From: Anaerolineae bacterium
GTDB taxonomy: Bacteria; Chloroflexota; Anaerolineae; Aggregatilineales; Phototrophicaceae
Direction: 5' to 3'
Assembly (NCBI GenBank): GCA_022823945.1
Contig: JAJEBK010000009.1
Location: 62,001-126,000 of the forward strand
DNA length: 64,000 bases
A program made the translations under genes and the position numbers. Under the pieces are notes generated by a model. That model ran no database searches. It saw nothing but the letters and a program-made list of their open reading frames with translations, and was not told where the DNA came from. Shown here piece by piece: positions 8,546 to 17,353 of this stretch. Each line of letters opens with the position of its first letter. Position 1 is the stretch's first letter.

Positions 8546-9367
8546 ATGGGCGAAGATCTGCTGCGTGTGGCTGTCCTGGCGCTGGTCGAGGGCATAACCG
8601 AGTTTCTGCCCATCTCATCTACCGGGCATCTTATCGTGGGCAAGTCGCTGCTCGGCTTTGACGCGCTGGGCACAGTCTTCGAAATCGTCATTCAAATAGG
8701 CGCGGTCTGCGCGTTGGTCCTCTATTTTCGCAAGTCGCTGCGCGCCCAGGCGGCACAATTCCCTGTCAATGCGGAGGTTCGGCGCTATTGGCTGCTGATT
8801 CTGGTCGCTTGCCTGCCAGCTGCGGCGCTGGGCCTGCTCTTGGAAACGCCGATCGAAACTGCCTTGTTTACACCGCAGGTGGTCGCGCTGGCGCTGATCG
8901 CAGGGGGAATCGCCTTGCTGCTGGTCGAGCATCTTCTGCGCGACAGGTCCCTCGGCGATTCGCGCGGGCTGCAATTCGCGGAACTCACCCTGCGGCAGGC
9001 GCTCATTGTCGGTGCGGTGCAGGCGCTGGCGTTGATTCCGGGCGTGTCGCGATCGGGCAGCTCGATCGTTGGTGGCTTGCTGGTTGGCTTGAATCGGCGC
9101 GCGGCTGCAGAATTCTCATTTTATATGGCCATCCCGCTGCTTGGCGGCACGACCATCTACAAACTGGTCAAATCCTTGCCTTTGCTGGGCGCGGACGAGC
9201 TGCTGCTGCTGGCGGCCGGGGCGATACTCTCTGGTTTGTTCGCCTGGCTGGCTATTGACTGGCTGCTGGGTTATATCTCCCGGCACAGCTTTGTCTTGTT
9301 CGGCGCGTATCGCATCGTAGCGGGCGGGTTGATCTTGTTGGCTGTCGCTGGCGGAGTGATTGCTTGA
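8546..9367 (+). CDS. uppP: Undecaprenyl-diphosphatase UppP (BacA)
   Basis: A 273-residue membrane enzyme that dephosphorylates undecaprenyl pyrophosphate to recycle the lipid carrier of cell-wall synthesis. Both catalytic signatures are intact: EGITEFLPISSTGHL near residue 14 (the E-rich motif with catalytic Glu and Ser) and PGVSRSGSSI in the second repeat with the phosphate-binding Arg. About eight hydrophobic segments match the family. The ATG at 8546 begins the conserved N-terminus, 4 bp after the crcB stop; the longer frame from 8471 lies inside crcB. It links this operon to peptidoglycan synthesis, whose shape genes lie at 14-24 kb. Confidence 0.96.
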   Translation: MGEDLLRVAVLALVEGITEFLPISSTGHLIVGKSLLGFDALGTVFEIVIQIGAVCALVLYFRKSLRAQAAQFPVNAEVRRYWLLILVACLPAAALGLLLETPIETALFTPQVVALALIAGGIALLLVEHLLRDRSLGDSRGLQFAELTLRQALIVGAVQALALIPGVSRSGSSIVGGLLVGLNRRAAAEFSFYMAIPLLGGTTIYKLVKSLPLLGADELLLLAAGAILSGLFAWLAIDWLLGYISRHSFVLFGAYRIVAGGLILLAVAGGVIA

Positions 9368-9427
9368 CGCCTTCTGCTGCACGATATTTCCCTCAGCATG
9401 TTCCTTCAGAGTTTGTGGCAATCTCGT

Positions 9428-9456
9428 TTGTCCGATTCTGCGCTTGACTCTACAAT
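9428..9456 (+). promoter_or_regulatory. Promoter of the LysM lipoprotein gene
   Basis: TTGTCC (9428-9433), exactly 17 bp and TACAAT (9451-9456). The start at 9550 would give a leader of about 85 bases. The same TTGTCC hexamer recurs in the mutS promoter. Confidence 0.55.
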
Positions 9457-9549
9457 GATGCGCAGATGCGTCCATTGCCTCCATGCGCCAGGTTGCGGAG
9501 GCTTCTGACGCATCTCTGGCAAAGCGTTTGGATGAGGAGTTGCCAACCG

Positions 9550-10437
9550 ATGTTACAGTCACGCGTGCGGCTTCTGCTGGCAATTCTATTGGCTGGTTTG
9601 CCGCTTTTGCTGGCGGCTTGCTTTCGCGATACATCAGAAGCGCTGGTCGACCAGCCGGTTGCGCAAGAATTGGTCACGGCCACGCCAGTTGTGGAAACGT
9701 TGGCCACGGTCACGCCAGTTGTCGAAGTCATAGTGATTGAAGAGCCCACCGTCACCGAAGCGCCGACAATCGAGCAAGAACCTGTCGATGAATTTGCGCT
9801 GTCTGCTACGGCATTGGTCGCGCAGCAGACACAGTCGGCAGAGCTTCCCGCCGAACTGCCAGCCACAGCGACCCAGGCGAGCATTCCGACCTTGGTGCCG
9901 CTGGTCCGCCCGACCATCCCGCCTGGCGAAGATTGCGTGCACGAGATACGCGCTGGCGATACACTCTTCCGTCTCAGCCTGGCTTATGGCGTGACTGTTG
10001 ACGAAATCACACGCGCCAGCGACATCGCCAACCCTGATGTGATCGCCGTTGGGCAGAAAGTGACCATCCCGCAATGCGGCACGCTTGGCTTCATCCCGCC
10101 CCCGACATCCGTGCCCACTGCCACCTCCGAACCCGTCCTGGTCGCGCCGACCGCCACAGCAGCAGAAGAACAAGCTATCGCGGCGGTGGACGACTCGCGC
10201 AGCGCCTTGATCCAGCAGGCACAGGCTGTATTGCTGAACAACGCCCAAGCCGATGCCAGTTTCAGCGCGCAGGCTGCTGCGCCCCAGTCTTTGGGAAGGT
10301 CCTACACCGTCCAGCCCAACGATACCTTGCTGGATATCGCCTTGAGCAACAACACCACAGTCGATGCGTTGGCTGCGCTCAACAACATTGTCGATATCAA
10401 CAACCTATACGCTGGGCAGGTCTTGCAGCTGCCATAA
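9550..10437 (+). CDS. LysM-domain lipoprotein
   Basis: A 295-residue secreted lipoprotein. From ATG 9550 the protein has a basic N-terminus, a Leu-rich signal helix and a lipobox LLAAC, so a cysteine at about residue 25 would be lipid-anchored. A long Thr/Val/Pro/Glu-rich linker with a repeated 'ATPVVE' unit follows. Two LysM peptidoglycan-binding domains come next: one starting HEIRAGDTLFRLSLAYGVT and one starting YTVQPNDTLLDIALSNNTT at the C-terminus. LysM binds GlcNAc of peptidoglycan, so it probably bridges membrane and wall. GAGGAG at about 9533 is the likely ribosome site; an earlier ATG at 9532 or the frame opening at 9466 are alternatives. A promoter lies at 9428-9456. Confidence 0.88.
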   Translation: MLQSRVRLLLAILLAGLPLLLAACFRDTSEALVDQPVAQELVTATPVVETLATVTPVVEVIVIEEPTVTEAPTIEQEPVDEFALSATALVAQQTQSAELPAELPATATQASIPTLVPLVRPTIPPGEDCVHEIRAGDTLFRLSLAYGVTVDEITRASDIANPDVIAVGQKVTIPQCGTLGFIPPPTSVPTATSEPVLVAPTATAAEEQAIAAVDDSRSALIQQAQAVLLNNAQADASFSAQAAAPQSLGRSYTVQPNDTLLDIALSNNTTVDALAALNNIVDINNLYAGQVLQLP

Positions 10438-10535
10438 GCGCTGGACACACTGCGCAAACCAAATTTGCGCCAAGCCACCCTTGTACAGGCACGCCCGCTT
10501 GTGCTAGGCTGTGCGCTATTCTGTACGAGCGTGTC

Positions 10536-10555
10536 GCGCCCACGGGCGTATTTTT
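10536..10555 (+). terminator. Short hairpin plus U-run in the rplS leader
   Basis: CGCC (10537-10540) and GGCG (10545-10548) flank a CACG loop, extendable by a G-U pair, and are followed by TATTTTT. It stands 18 bases before the rplS ATG. The stem is weak, so it could end transcription from the LysM gene or act as a leader attenuator; I cannot decide. Confidence 0.3.
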
Positions 10556-10572
10556 ATGGAAGGAACGCAAGG

Positions 10573-10917
10573 ATGAGCCAGGAATTGATGCAGGCGCTGG
10601 TCGCTGACAATCACAAGCATCCGCAGATCGAATCGGGCGACACGGTCAGAGTCCATGTGCGCATTGTAGAAGGCACACGCGAGCGCGTTCAGGTCTTCCA
10701 GGGTGTGGTGATCCGCGCGCGCAAAGGCGGCAACGAAGCCAATTTCACCGTGCGCCGCATCGCCAGCCATGGTATCGGCGTCGAACGCACCTTTTTGCTG
10801 CGCAGCCCCCGCATAGAAAAAGTCGAAATCTTGCGCCGCGCCAAGGTCCGCCGCGCCCAACTGTATTATTTGCGCGACCGCCGCGGCAAATCTGCCCGCC
10901 TGAAAGAACGCCGCTAG
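10573..10917 (+). CDS. rplS: 50S ribosomal protein L19
   Basis: A 114-residue protein matching L19 over its full length: the N-terminal helix, then [23 protein letters not shown], the basic [15 protein letters not shown] segment, [18 protein letters not shown] and the C-terminal [20 protein letters not shown]19 sits at the interface between the subunits. The ATG at 10573 follows GGAAGGAACGCAAGG. In many bacteria rplS follows trmD and rimM; here neither is adjacent, so it is a detached single gene with the LysM lipoprotein upstream. A small hairpin with a T-run precedes it. Confidence 0.97.
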   Translation: MSQELMQALVADNHKHPQIESGDTVRVHVRIVEGTRERVQVFQGVVIRARKGGNEANFTVRRIASHGIGVERTFLLRSPRIEKVEILRRAKVRRAQLYYLRDRRGKSARLKERR

Positions 10918-11017
10918 CATCCCCTTATCATTCCTCCGCTTTCGCGCGGCGTCGCTGTGAGATTCTGCCAGCCAGCCTGTATGATATCGCCACGCAACAG
11001 TCGCCATTGGCCTGCGG

Positions 11018-11023
11018 TATAAT
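11018..11023 (+). promoter_or_regulatory. -10 box upstream of a membrane-protein pair
   Basis: A perfect TATAAT lies 43 bp before the ATG at 11067. No good -35 is visible at 16-18 bp. Confidence 0.4.
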
Positions 11024-11066
11024 GCTGCTGGCAAAGCGACAGGTAAATGACGCAGGTCTGCTATAG

Positions 11067-12818
11067 ATGCTCGGTCTCATTCAGCCGCTTGGCTTGATCA
11101 TCGTCAGTTGGCTCTGGCTGTACCTGCTATTTTGCGGGCTGGGGATGGCTGTGTTGGGCGCGCTGCGGGTGGACGTTGTGCATGGTCGGCAGTGGCTGGA
11201 CAGTTTCTGGCTGGGCTGGGCGCTGGTTCTGTTGCTCTTACAGCTGTGGCACTTTGCCTTTCCCGTCAACGACATCATTATGCTCTTGGTGGCGGCGGGC
11301 GCGGCTCTGTCTATGTGGCGGGCGCGTTTTGTGCTGCGGACACTTTTGTCGCGGCTGTGGCAAGACAAGGCATTTATGTTGCTCTTTGGCGCTTGCGTGC
11401 TGTGGTTCGCGAGCCGCAGCATCGAACTGCCGGCGGCATTTGATACCGGCTATCGTGATATCCAGGCGGTCATGTGGATAGATGCCTACTCAATCGTGCC
11501 GGGCTTGGGCAATCTGTTTGCGTCATTGGCATATAACCATCCGACCTACCTTTATAACGCGCTGCTGGACTTTGGCATGTTCTCCGGGCGGTCGGTGTAC
11601 ATCGCTAACGGCCTGCTGCTGCTCGCCTATCTGGCTCTCGCGCTGCAGGCCGGGCTGCAATTGTGGCGCAATCGACACCACAGCATGATGCGCTGGTCGT
11701 GCATCTTCGCCATGCTGACCATTCCCTATATTGTCCAATACACGGGCGGGCGCAGCGGCATCACCCATTTTTTGACCGATACAGTTGTGGATTTGCTGGG
11801 CTTCTTGACGGTCATCTATTGGCTCGACTTTTTGCAAGACTGGCAGCCGAGCGCAAATCGCGACTATCTGCTGTTTCGCTTGGCGGTGATCGTTGCTGTG
11901 GGCAGCATTGTCAAGCACACATATATTGTCTTTGGCCTGGCGATTGTGGCGCTCACGGCGTTCATCTGGCTGCGGCGAGGTGGCTTGGCGGTCTCGAAGC
12001 GGCAGGCAGCGAGTTTGGCAGGCGGCCTGTGTCTGCTGGCGGCGGCATTTGCGCTGCCCTGGATGGCGCGCGGCGTGGTTACCAGTGGCTACATCGCTTA
12101 TCCGTTTGCAGTCGGCCGAGTCGAAATGGACTGGACGATTCCTGCCTATCAAATCGAAGCTCGTCAAAGGCTGTTGGCCACCAACACGCGCCAACGCGGC
12201 AGCGATCCGGAAGATGTGCTGGGCTCGTGGGATTGGCTCGCTCCCTGGTTGAGTCGGCTGGCTGATAATTTCTTCCATGCGGCGCTGCCGGCCATGATTT
12301 CGACGATTGCGCTGCTGCTGCTGGCTGCGGGCAAGCTGGGCAATCGCTCGGGATCAAAGTCGGCTTTGGGCATGTGGGCGCTGTCGCCATTGCTGATTAT
12401 GCTGGCATTCTGGTTTGTCAGCTTTCCCAATCCCAAGTATGCGCGCTGGCTGTTTTGGAGTTTCGCGGCGCTGTGCGTCTTGCTGGCAGCGCTGGAATGG
12501 CGGCAGATCTCCCTGCAGCGGCGGCTGCTTGGCGCTTTCGCGGTGTGCGCGATCGGCCTGCTCTATACAGCCTATGTCATTGTTCGGCTGGGCAATTTCC
12601 CTTTGCCTGCTGGACCGTCCGATGGCTTTTACATACGAGAACAACCGCAGATCCGCATCTTTGAAACCGAAAGCGGCTTGCAACTGAATGTGCCACACTA
12701 TGACGGACAATGCTGGGATCTGCCTCTGCCGTGCACCAATACACCCAACACCAGGGTCTATGCTCGCGTGCCCGGCGACCTGGGCGCAGGTTTTGCCTAC
12801 GCGGCGGAGGACGGTTAG
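11067..12818 (+). CDS. Large multi-pass membrane protein, probable GT-C-like, function unknown
   Basis: A 583-residue protein with 12 or more hydrophobic helices and an extracytoplasmic C-terminal tail. The N-terminus (GLGMAVLGALR, then a second helix with FWLGWALVLLLLQLWH) and a loop rich in aromatic and acidic residues (FDTGYRDIQAVMWIDAY, then LGNLFASLAYNHPTYL) resemble the large bacterial membrane proteins typified by LIC_10190, often found with glycan genes. I recognise no catalytic signature with certainty. The tail after residue about 510 contains several Cys residues (GQCWDLPLPC), suggesting an exported region. The ATG at 11067 follows a weak ribosome site; TATAAT at 11018-11023 is a likely -10. 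The next gene starts 4 bp after the stop, so they are an operon. Confidence 0.6.
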   Translation: MLGLIQPLGLIIVSWLWLYLLFCGLGMAVLGALRVDVVHGRQWLDSFWLGWALVLLLLQLWHFAFPVNDIIMLLVAAGAALSMWRARFVLRTLLSRLWQDKAFMLLFGACVLWFASRSIELPAAFDTGYRDIQAVMWIDAYSIVPGLGNLFASLAYNHPTYLYNALLDFGMFSGRSVYIANGLLLLAYLALALQAGLQLWRNRHHSMMRWSCIFAMLTIPYIVQYTGGRSGITHFLTDTVVDLLGFLTVIYWLDFLQDWQPSANRDYLLFRLAVIVAVGSIVKHTYIVFGLAIVALTAFIWLRRGGLAVSKRQAASLAGGLCLLAAAFALPWMARGVVTSGYIAYPFAVGRVEMDWTIPAYQIEARQRLLATNTRQRGSDPEDVLGSWDWLAPWLSRLADNFFHAALPAMISTIALLLLAAGKLGNRSGSKSALGMWALSPLLIMLAFWFVSFPNPKYARWLFWSFAALCVLLAALEWRQISLQRRLLGAFAVCAIGLLYTAYVIVRLGNFPLPAGPSDGFYIREQPQIRIFETESGLQLNVPHYDGQCWDLPLPCTNTPNTRVYARVPGDLGAGFAYAAEDG

Positions 12819-12822
12819 CGAA

Positions 12823-13293
12823 ATGTCGGGCTTGCTGGGGTTGATCATGCTCGCGGTTTCGCTCATGTTTATCCGCGCCTGTTTGGTGACGCTGGGCTAT
12901 TACAAAGAGCCGATCCTGTCGGCATTCCAGCGCTATGGCGATGAAGTTGGCTTCAGCCCGCTGTTTGAGGTATTTTGCTGGGGAATGACACTGGCTTATC
13001 TCATATTTGTTTTGGTTGCGCCCTCGTCTTTCTTGATCCTTATCGGCATCTTTATATTCGTATTTTTTGTCATGCTCTATTGGAAAGTTCGTGACAATAT
13101 CATGAATCATCCGCAGATATTCTTGCGCTTTCCACAGTGGTATCGCGATATTGTCGACCACACCACCCGCGAAGAACGCCGCAAGCTCTCTTACATGTGG
13201 CTGGGCTTGCCGCTTCGCACTCGCCTTCTCTACAACGCGCAGCACAATGAATTCCGCAAATGGGTGGAGTTGGTGGTGCTGTCGGTCGCATGA
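12823..13293 (+). CDS. Small membrane protein of unknown function
   Basis: A 156-residue protein with a first hydrophobic helix (residues about 4-20), a central pair of very hydrophobic helices rich in Phe, Leu and Ile (about 47-82), and a basic, aromatic cytoplasmic-looking C-terminal half containing TTREERRKLSYMWLGLP and LLYNAQHNEFRKW. I recognise no family. The ATG at 12823 uses a GGAGG inside the end of the previous gene and lies 4 bp after its TAG, so both are probably translated from one mRNA and may work together in the membrane. The longer frame starting at 12688 is out of frame with the preceding gene and is not coding. Confidence 0.7.
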   Translation: MSGLLGLIMLAVSLMFIRACLVTLGYYKEPILSAFQRYGDEVGFSPLFEVFCWGMTLAYLIFVLVAPSSFLILIGIFIFVFFVMLYWKVRDNIMNHPQIFLRFPQWYRDIVDHTTREERRKLSYMWLGLPLRTRLLYNAQHNEFRKWVELVVLSVA

Positions 13294-13341
13294 GCGCCTG
13301 TCAAACAGAAACGGCCCGCACATGGCGAGCCGCATCCGCAA

Positions 13342-13413
13342 CTGGGAGACCTGGACTCGAACCAGGAATGGCGGATCCAGAGTCCGCTGTTTTGCCGATT
13401 AAACTATCTCCCA
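13342..13413 (-). tRNA. tRNA-Gln (anticodon CTG)
   Basis: Reading the minus strand, a 72-base cloverleaf forms: acceptor TGGGAGA with TCTCCCA, D-stem GTTT/AAAC, anticodon stem GCGGA/TCCGC with loop CTCTGGA (anticodon CTG), a 4-base variable loop, and T-arm CCTGG-TTCGAGT-CCAGG. The discriminator is G, and CCA is not encoded. Anticodon CTG reads the glutamine codon CAG. It lies 44 bp downstream of gltX on the same strand, so it could be processed from the gltX transcript. Confidence 0.95.
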
Positions 13414-13457
13414 CTATTCATCAAGAGCCTACCACGCTTGTCCGCCGCTGACAAGAT

Positions 13458-14951
13458 TTAAGACCTGGCATCTTCCAGCGCAGCCACTGCCAGTTTGACG
13501 CGCCGCAACGACTCCGCCTTGCCGAAGATGCCCATCGTCTCGAATGTCGGCGGCGACACCTTCTGCCCGCTGACAGCCGCGCGCAGCGAGCCGAACACCG
13601 CGCCATTTTTTTGCCCGATGCTGGCGGCGTAGGTGGTCATGGCGGCTTGTTGCGCTGTTGGCGAGAAGTCTTCCAGCGCCTCCAGCAGCGGCAGCGCCCC
13701 ACGCAATATCGCTGTCGTCGATGCCTCGTCCTGTTTGCGTTGAATCAAGATGTCCGCTGGCGGAGGCGAGAAGTCGTTCCAGTCCGCAAAGAAGAATCCA
13801 GCCATGCGCACTACATCGTTCAGCGACTTCAAGCGCACTTGCAGCAGCGGAACAACCTTTTGCAAGAGCGCCACATTGACCTCGCAGCCAGCCGCTTCCA
13901 GCACGGGTTTGAGCCGCCTCGCCAGCTCATCCGCGTCTGAGCGCTGGATCCACTGGCTGTTTAGCCAATCAAGTTTGGCGATTGGGTAGGCGCTGTTGGC
14001 CGGGTTGACATCTTGCAGGTCAAAGCGCGAAATCGCTTCTTCCCGTTTGAAGACCTCTTGGTCATCGCCGAAATTCCAGCCGATATTCGTCAGGAAATTG
14101 ACCACCGCCTCGGGCAAATAACCCGCCGACTGGAATTCGTGCACGAGCACGGGCACGCTCTTGCCTTGCGAATCCGCGAATTGCTGCTTGCGCTTGCTCA
14201 GCTTGCCTTTGCCATTGGGGTTGAGCAATACAGGCAGGTGAGCGAATTGCGGTTTTTCCCAGCCAAAGGCATCCCAAATCTGCAGATGCAGCGGGAAGGA
14301 TGGCAGCCACTCGACCGCGCGCGTAATGTGCGAGATGCGCATGGCGTGGTCATCGACAATGTGCGCCAGATGATAAGTTGGAAATCCGTCCGACTTCAGC
14401 AACACGGCATCTTGCAGCTGGGCATTGTCGAACGCCACTTCACCGCGGATGAGGTCGGTTCCGCGCGTCGTGCCCGCAAGCGGCATTTTGAAGCGGATGA
14501 CATGCGCCAATCCTTGCGTTGCCTGCTCGGCGGAGCGATCGGCGGGAAAATCTCGATAGCGGCGGTCATAGCCCCGGCCGGCTTTGCGCATCTCCGCAAG
14601 CTCCTGTGGCGTGGCAAAGCAGCGATAGGCATGCCCCTGGTCGACCAGCCAATTCGCCCAACGTTGGTACAGGTCCAGCCGCTGCGACTGCACATAGGGT
14701 CCAAAATCGCCGCCCATGTGCGGTCCTTCGTCGATATCCAAGCCCAGCCAGTCGAAGGAGTCCACAATCTGCTCGACCGATCCGCGCACACTGCGTTTTT
14801 GGTCGGTGTCTTCGATGCGCAAGATGAATTGGCCAGCATGACGCCGCGCGAAGAGCCAGCCAAAGAGCGCCGAACGGATGCCGCCGATGTGCTGCGGACC
14901 GGTCGGACTGGGGGCATAACGCGTACGTACAGATTGGTCGCGAGCAAGCAA
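13458..14951 (-). CDS. gltX: Glutamyl-tRNA synthetase
   Basis: A 497-residue class I synthetase that charges tRNA-Glu. The N-terminal Rossmann domain has RYAPSPTGPQHIGG (the HIGH-type signature written HIGG), the middle has HLPVLLNPNGKGKLSKRKQ with the KLSKR form of KMSKS, and the C-terminal helical anticodon-binding domain completes the usual length. The ATG at 14951 has an AAGGAG ribosome site. It is the penultimate gene of the minus-strand cluster, 12 bp after rodA. In bacteria without GlnRS a non-discriminating GluRS also charges tRNA-Gln for GatCAB amidation; a tRNA-Gln gene directly downstream fits that idea but does not prove it. Confidence 0.97.
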   Translation of the reverse strand: MLARDQSVRTRYAPSPTGPQHIGGIRSALFGWLFARRHAGQFILRIEDTDQKRSVRGSVEQIVDSFDWLGLDIDEGPHMGGDFGPYVQSQRLDLYQRWANWLVDQGHAYRCFATPQELAEMRKAGRGYDRRYRDFPADRSAEQATQGLAHVIRFKMPLAGTTRGTDLIRGEVAFDNAQLQDAVLLKSDGFPTYHLAHIVDDHAMRISHITRAVEWLPSFPLHLQIWDAFGWEKPQFAHLPVLLNPNGKGKLSKRKQQFADSQGKSVPVLVHEFQSAGYLPEAVVNFLTNIGWNFGDDQEVFKREEAISRFDLQDVNPANSAYPIAKLDWLNSQWIQRSDADELARRLKPVLEAAGCEVNVALLQKVVPLLQVRLKSLNDVVRMAGFFFADWNDFSPPPADILIQRKQDEASTTAILRGALPLLEALEDFSPTAQQAAMTTYAASIGQKNGAVFGSLRAAVSGQKVSPPTFETMGIFGKAESLRRVKLAVAALEDARS

Positions 14952-14963
14952 GCCGGGTTCTCC

Positions 14964-16067
14964 TTAGAAGTTGAGGCGGCGGCGGCGCATGATGACGCTT
15001 TGCACCAAGCCGATGCCGACCATGGTGAAGAGCAGCGAAGTGCCGCCCGAACTGACGAAGGGCAGGGTCAACCCCGTAACGGGCATCAGACGCAGGTTCA
15101 TGCCGATAGACACCGTCGTCTGGAAGAAGATCATCGCTGCCACGCCATAACAAATCATGCTGCCCAGGGGGTCGCTGGCTTCGCGAGCGCCTTTTAAGAT
15201 ACGCGCCAATACCAGCGCGAACATGCCCAAAACCGCCACGCCGCCCACCATGCCAAATTCATGCGCAATCACGCTGAAGATGAAATCGGTATGACGCACG
15301 CGCAAGAATCGGCCCGTGTTTTGCGTGCCAACATAATAGCCTTTGCCAAACGCGCCGCCCGACCCAATGCTGATCTGCGCCTGGTTGATGTTGTAGAACG
15401 CATCGGAACCGGGGTCGGGGTTCAGGAATGTCTCCACACGCAACTGCTGATAGGGCGGAAGCAGCGGGAAGATGATGGGCAGGGCAATAGACAAAAATAG
15501 CACAAATATGGCGATATGCCGCAGCCGAAAACCAGCCGACCAGATGACCACCGCCCAAATAAACAGGAAGACGATGGTCGTGCCCAGATCGGGCTGTATG
15601 AAGATCAACCCCGCCGGGATCGCCACATGCAGCAGGCTGCGGAAGACGGTCGACAGCCTGCCCAACTGCAAATATCGCTCGCTGAGATGCTGCGAAAGCG
15701 TGATGATTAGGATGATCTTGCCGATCTCAGATGGCTGGATGCGGATGCCGATATTGATCCAGCGCGTCGCGCCGCCAGCGCCTTCCACGCCAAATGCGCG
15801 CACCATCACCAGCATGATGATCATGCCGGCATAAAGCCAGGGCGTAACGCCGCCCAGCAGCCGATAGTCGATGGTCGCCATGACAATCACGATCGCAAAG
15901 CCGATCAAGGCATAATTGATTTGATCGGGCACGCGGCTGATGATGTCATCATCGATGGCATCCTGCGTCGCGCTGGCAATCATCATGATGCCGAAGACGA
16001 CCAGGATGATGACGGCGCCGAAGAGAATGAAATCGAAACGACGCCAGGCGCTCAGGCTGTCTATCAT
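14964..16067 (-). CDS. rodA: SEDS peptidoglycan glycosyltransferase RodA
   Basis: A 367-residue, ten-helix SEDS protein that polymerises lipid II during wall elongation together with PBP2. Conserved features are GGATRWINIGIRIQPSEIGKI near the first third, QPDLGTTIVF in the middle (the region of the catalytic Asp), the large loop with GSDAFYNINQAQISIGSGG, and the C-terminal NLRLMPVTGLTLPFVSSGGTS. The ATG at 16067 is taken; a GTG two codons upstream (16073) is possible. It lies downstream of minE and 12 bp before gltX. I assign RodA rather than FtsW because its PBP2 partner and mreBCD are in the same cluster. Confidence 0.95.
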   Translation of the reverse strand: MIDSLSAWRRFDFILFGAVIILVVFGIMMIASATQDAIDDDIISRVPDQINYALIGFAIVIVMATIDYRLLGGVTPWLYAGMIIMLVMVRAFGVEGAGGATRWINIGIRIQPSEIGKIILIITLSQHLSERYLQLGRLSTVFRSLLHVAIPAGLIFIQPDLGTTIVFLFIWAVVIWSAGFRLRHIAIFVLFLSIALPIIFPLLPPYQQLRVETFLNPDPGSDAFYNINQAQISIGSGGAFGKGYYVGTQNTGRFLRVRHTDFIFSVIAHEFGMVGGVAVLGMFALVLARILKGAREASDPLGSMICYGVAAMIFFQTTVSIGMNLRLMPVTGLTLPFVSSGGTSLLFTMVGIGLVQSVIMRRRRLNF

Positions 16068-16149
16068 GCGCACCGCCGCACAAGATTCGCTTGGTAAACC
16101 AAGTATAGCGAAGGTACAGCCCCGCGACAGGGCAAATTGCGCGGCTGGT

Positions 16150-16470
16150 CTAGGAGTTGTCTACAGAATCGGCGCTCAGAGTGGGTAGCCGCGCGTCGGA
16201 CGCCTTGTGGGCTGGCTGCTGCCCCGAGAAAGGGATTTCTGCGACGAGCTTGCTTTGGCGGCGGTCGCGTTGCTCCAGGTCGATCTCTACGCGGTCTTGG
16301 TCGACAACCAGATATTTGGCGATGACCGCCAGGATTTCGCGCTTCATTTCTTCCATGCGTTCGGGAGGCAAGTGAATGCGGTCGTGCTGCAAGACAAAGC
16401 GCAGCCGGTTTTTGGCGGTCGCGCCACTGCCCTGTTTGCGGCGTCCGAACAGAGATTTGATGATGTCCAT
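16150..16470 (-). CDS. minE: Cell division topological specificity factor MinE
   Basis: A 106-residue protein matching MinE. The membrane-targeting, MinD-contacting N-terminus (MDIIKSLFGRRKQGS) is followed by AKNRLRFVLQHDRIHLPPE and by the topological-specificity domain ILAVIAKYLVVDQDRVEIDLE. MinE stimulates MinD ATPase and sets up pole-to-pole oscillation. The ATG at 16470 starts the conserved region. It lies 40 bp downstream of minD. The C-terminal tail after residue 85 is longer than usual and rich in Ser, Ala and Asp. Confidence 0.95.
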   Translation of the reverse strand: MDIIKSLFGRRKQGSGATAKNRLRFVLQHDRIHLPPERMEEMKREILAVIAKYLVVDQDRVEIDLEQRDRRQSKLVAEIPFSGQQPAHKASDARLPTLSADSVDNS

Positions 16471-16510
16471 GATTGTATCCTTTGCTGGTACCGTTCGCCG
16501 CAGCTTCGCC

Positions 16511-17332
16511 CTAGCGCCCGTCAAATAATCGCAGGAATCGCCGCAAAATGCCGGGATTGCCATCCAGATTCATGAAAGGCACATCTTCGCCCATAATCCG
16601 CCGCGCGACATTGCCAAAAGCCATGCCAGCCTGCGAGTTCATATTCAGCGTCACAGGAATGCCGCTATTGGACGCGGAAAGCACCATTTCGTCTTCCGGA
16701 ATAATGCCGATGATAGCCAAGCCGAGAATGTCGTATACATCGTCCGACGACAGCATCTCGCCCTTGCGCACGAGCTCGGTCTTCAAGCGATTGATGATCA
16801 ACTTGCCCGGTCCTTTTTCGGCAGCTTCAATCAAGCCGACAATGCGGTCGGCATCACGAACGGCAGAGACTTCGGGATTGGTAACAATCAATACCTCGTC
16901 GGCTGGCTCCAGGGCATTGCGAAAACCGCGCTCGATGCCAGCGGGCGAGTCAATCAAGATATAGTCGAAATCTTCGCGCAATTCATCCGTCACCCGCACC
17001 ATGTCTTCGGGGCTGATCGCCATCTTGTCGCGCGTTTGGGCGGCTGGGATGAGGAAGAGATCATCAAACTTTTTGTGCTTGATCATGGCTTGGCGCAGTT
17101 TGCTCCGTCCCTCCACCACATCGACCAGGTCATAGACGATACGGTTTTCGAGCCCCATGATGATATCGAGGTTGCGCAAGCCAATATCGGCATCGATAAC
17201 CACGACGCGCTTGCCCAGGCTGGCCAAGGAAATGCCCAGGTTGGCAGTGGCGGTTGTTTTGCCCACACCACCCTTGCCAGACGACACAGTGATGACTCGC
17301 GCGTCGCCCCGGCTTCTTTCCTCGTTCTCCAT
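16511..17332 (-). CDS. minD: Septum-site determining ATPase MinD
   Basis: A 273-residue deviant-Walker ATPase that binds the membrane as an ATP dimer and recruits MinC or MinE. Visible are the deviant Walker A SGKGGVGKTTATAN at about residue 18 with both lysines, the switch region VVVIDADIGLRNLD, DYILIDSPAGIERGF (switch II) and a C-terminal amphipathic tail, GILRRFLRLFDGR. The ATG at 17332 has a strong GGAAGGAAG site. It starts 21 bp after the minC stop. Min oscillation or gradient formation should work, because minC, minD and minE are all present. Confidence 0.97.
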   Translation of the reverse strand: MENEERSRGDARVITVSSGKGGVGKTTATANLGISLASLGKRVVVIDADIGLRNLDIIMGLENRIVYDLVDVVEGRSKLRQAMIKHKKFDDLFLIPAAQTRDKMAISPEDMVRVTDELREDFDYILIDSPAGIERGFRNALEPADEVLIVTNPEVSAVRDADRIVGLIEAAEKGPGKLIINRLKTELVRKGEMLSSDDVYDILGLAIIGIIPEDEMVLSASNSGIPVTLNMNSQAGMAFGNVARRIMGEDVPFMNLDGNPGILRRFLRLFDGR

Positions 17333-17353
17333 GCGGTCTTCCTTCCCTCGCCT

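Noticed and set aside
14013..15197. Plus-strand frame of 394 codons over gltX and rodA
   Set aside because: It has no recognisable motif and lies opposite two well-supported genes.
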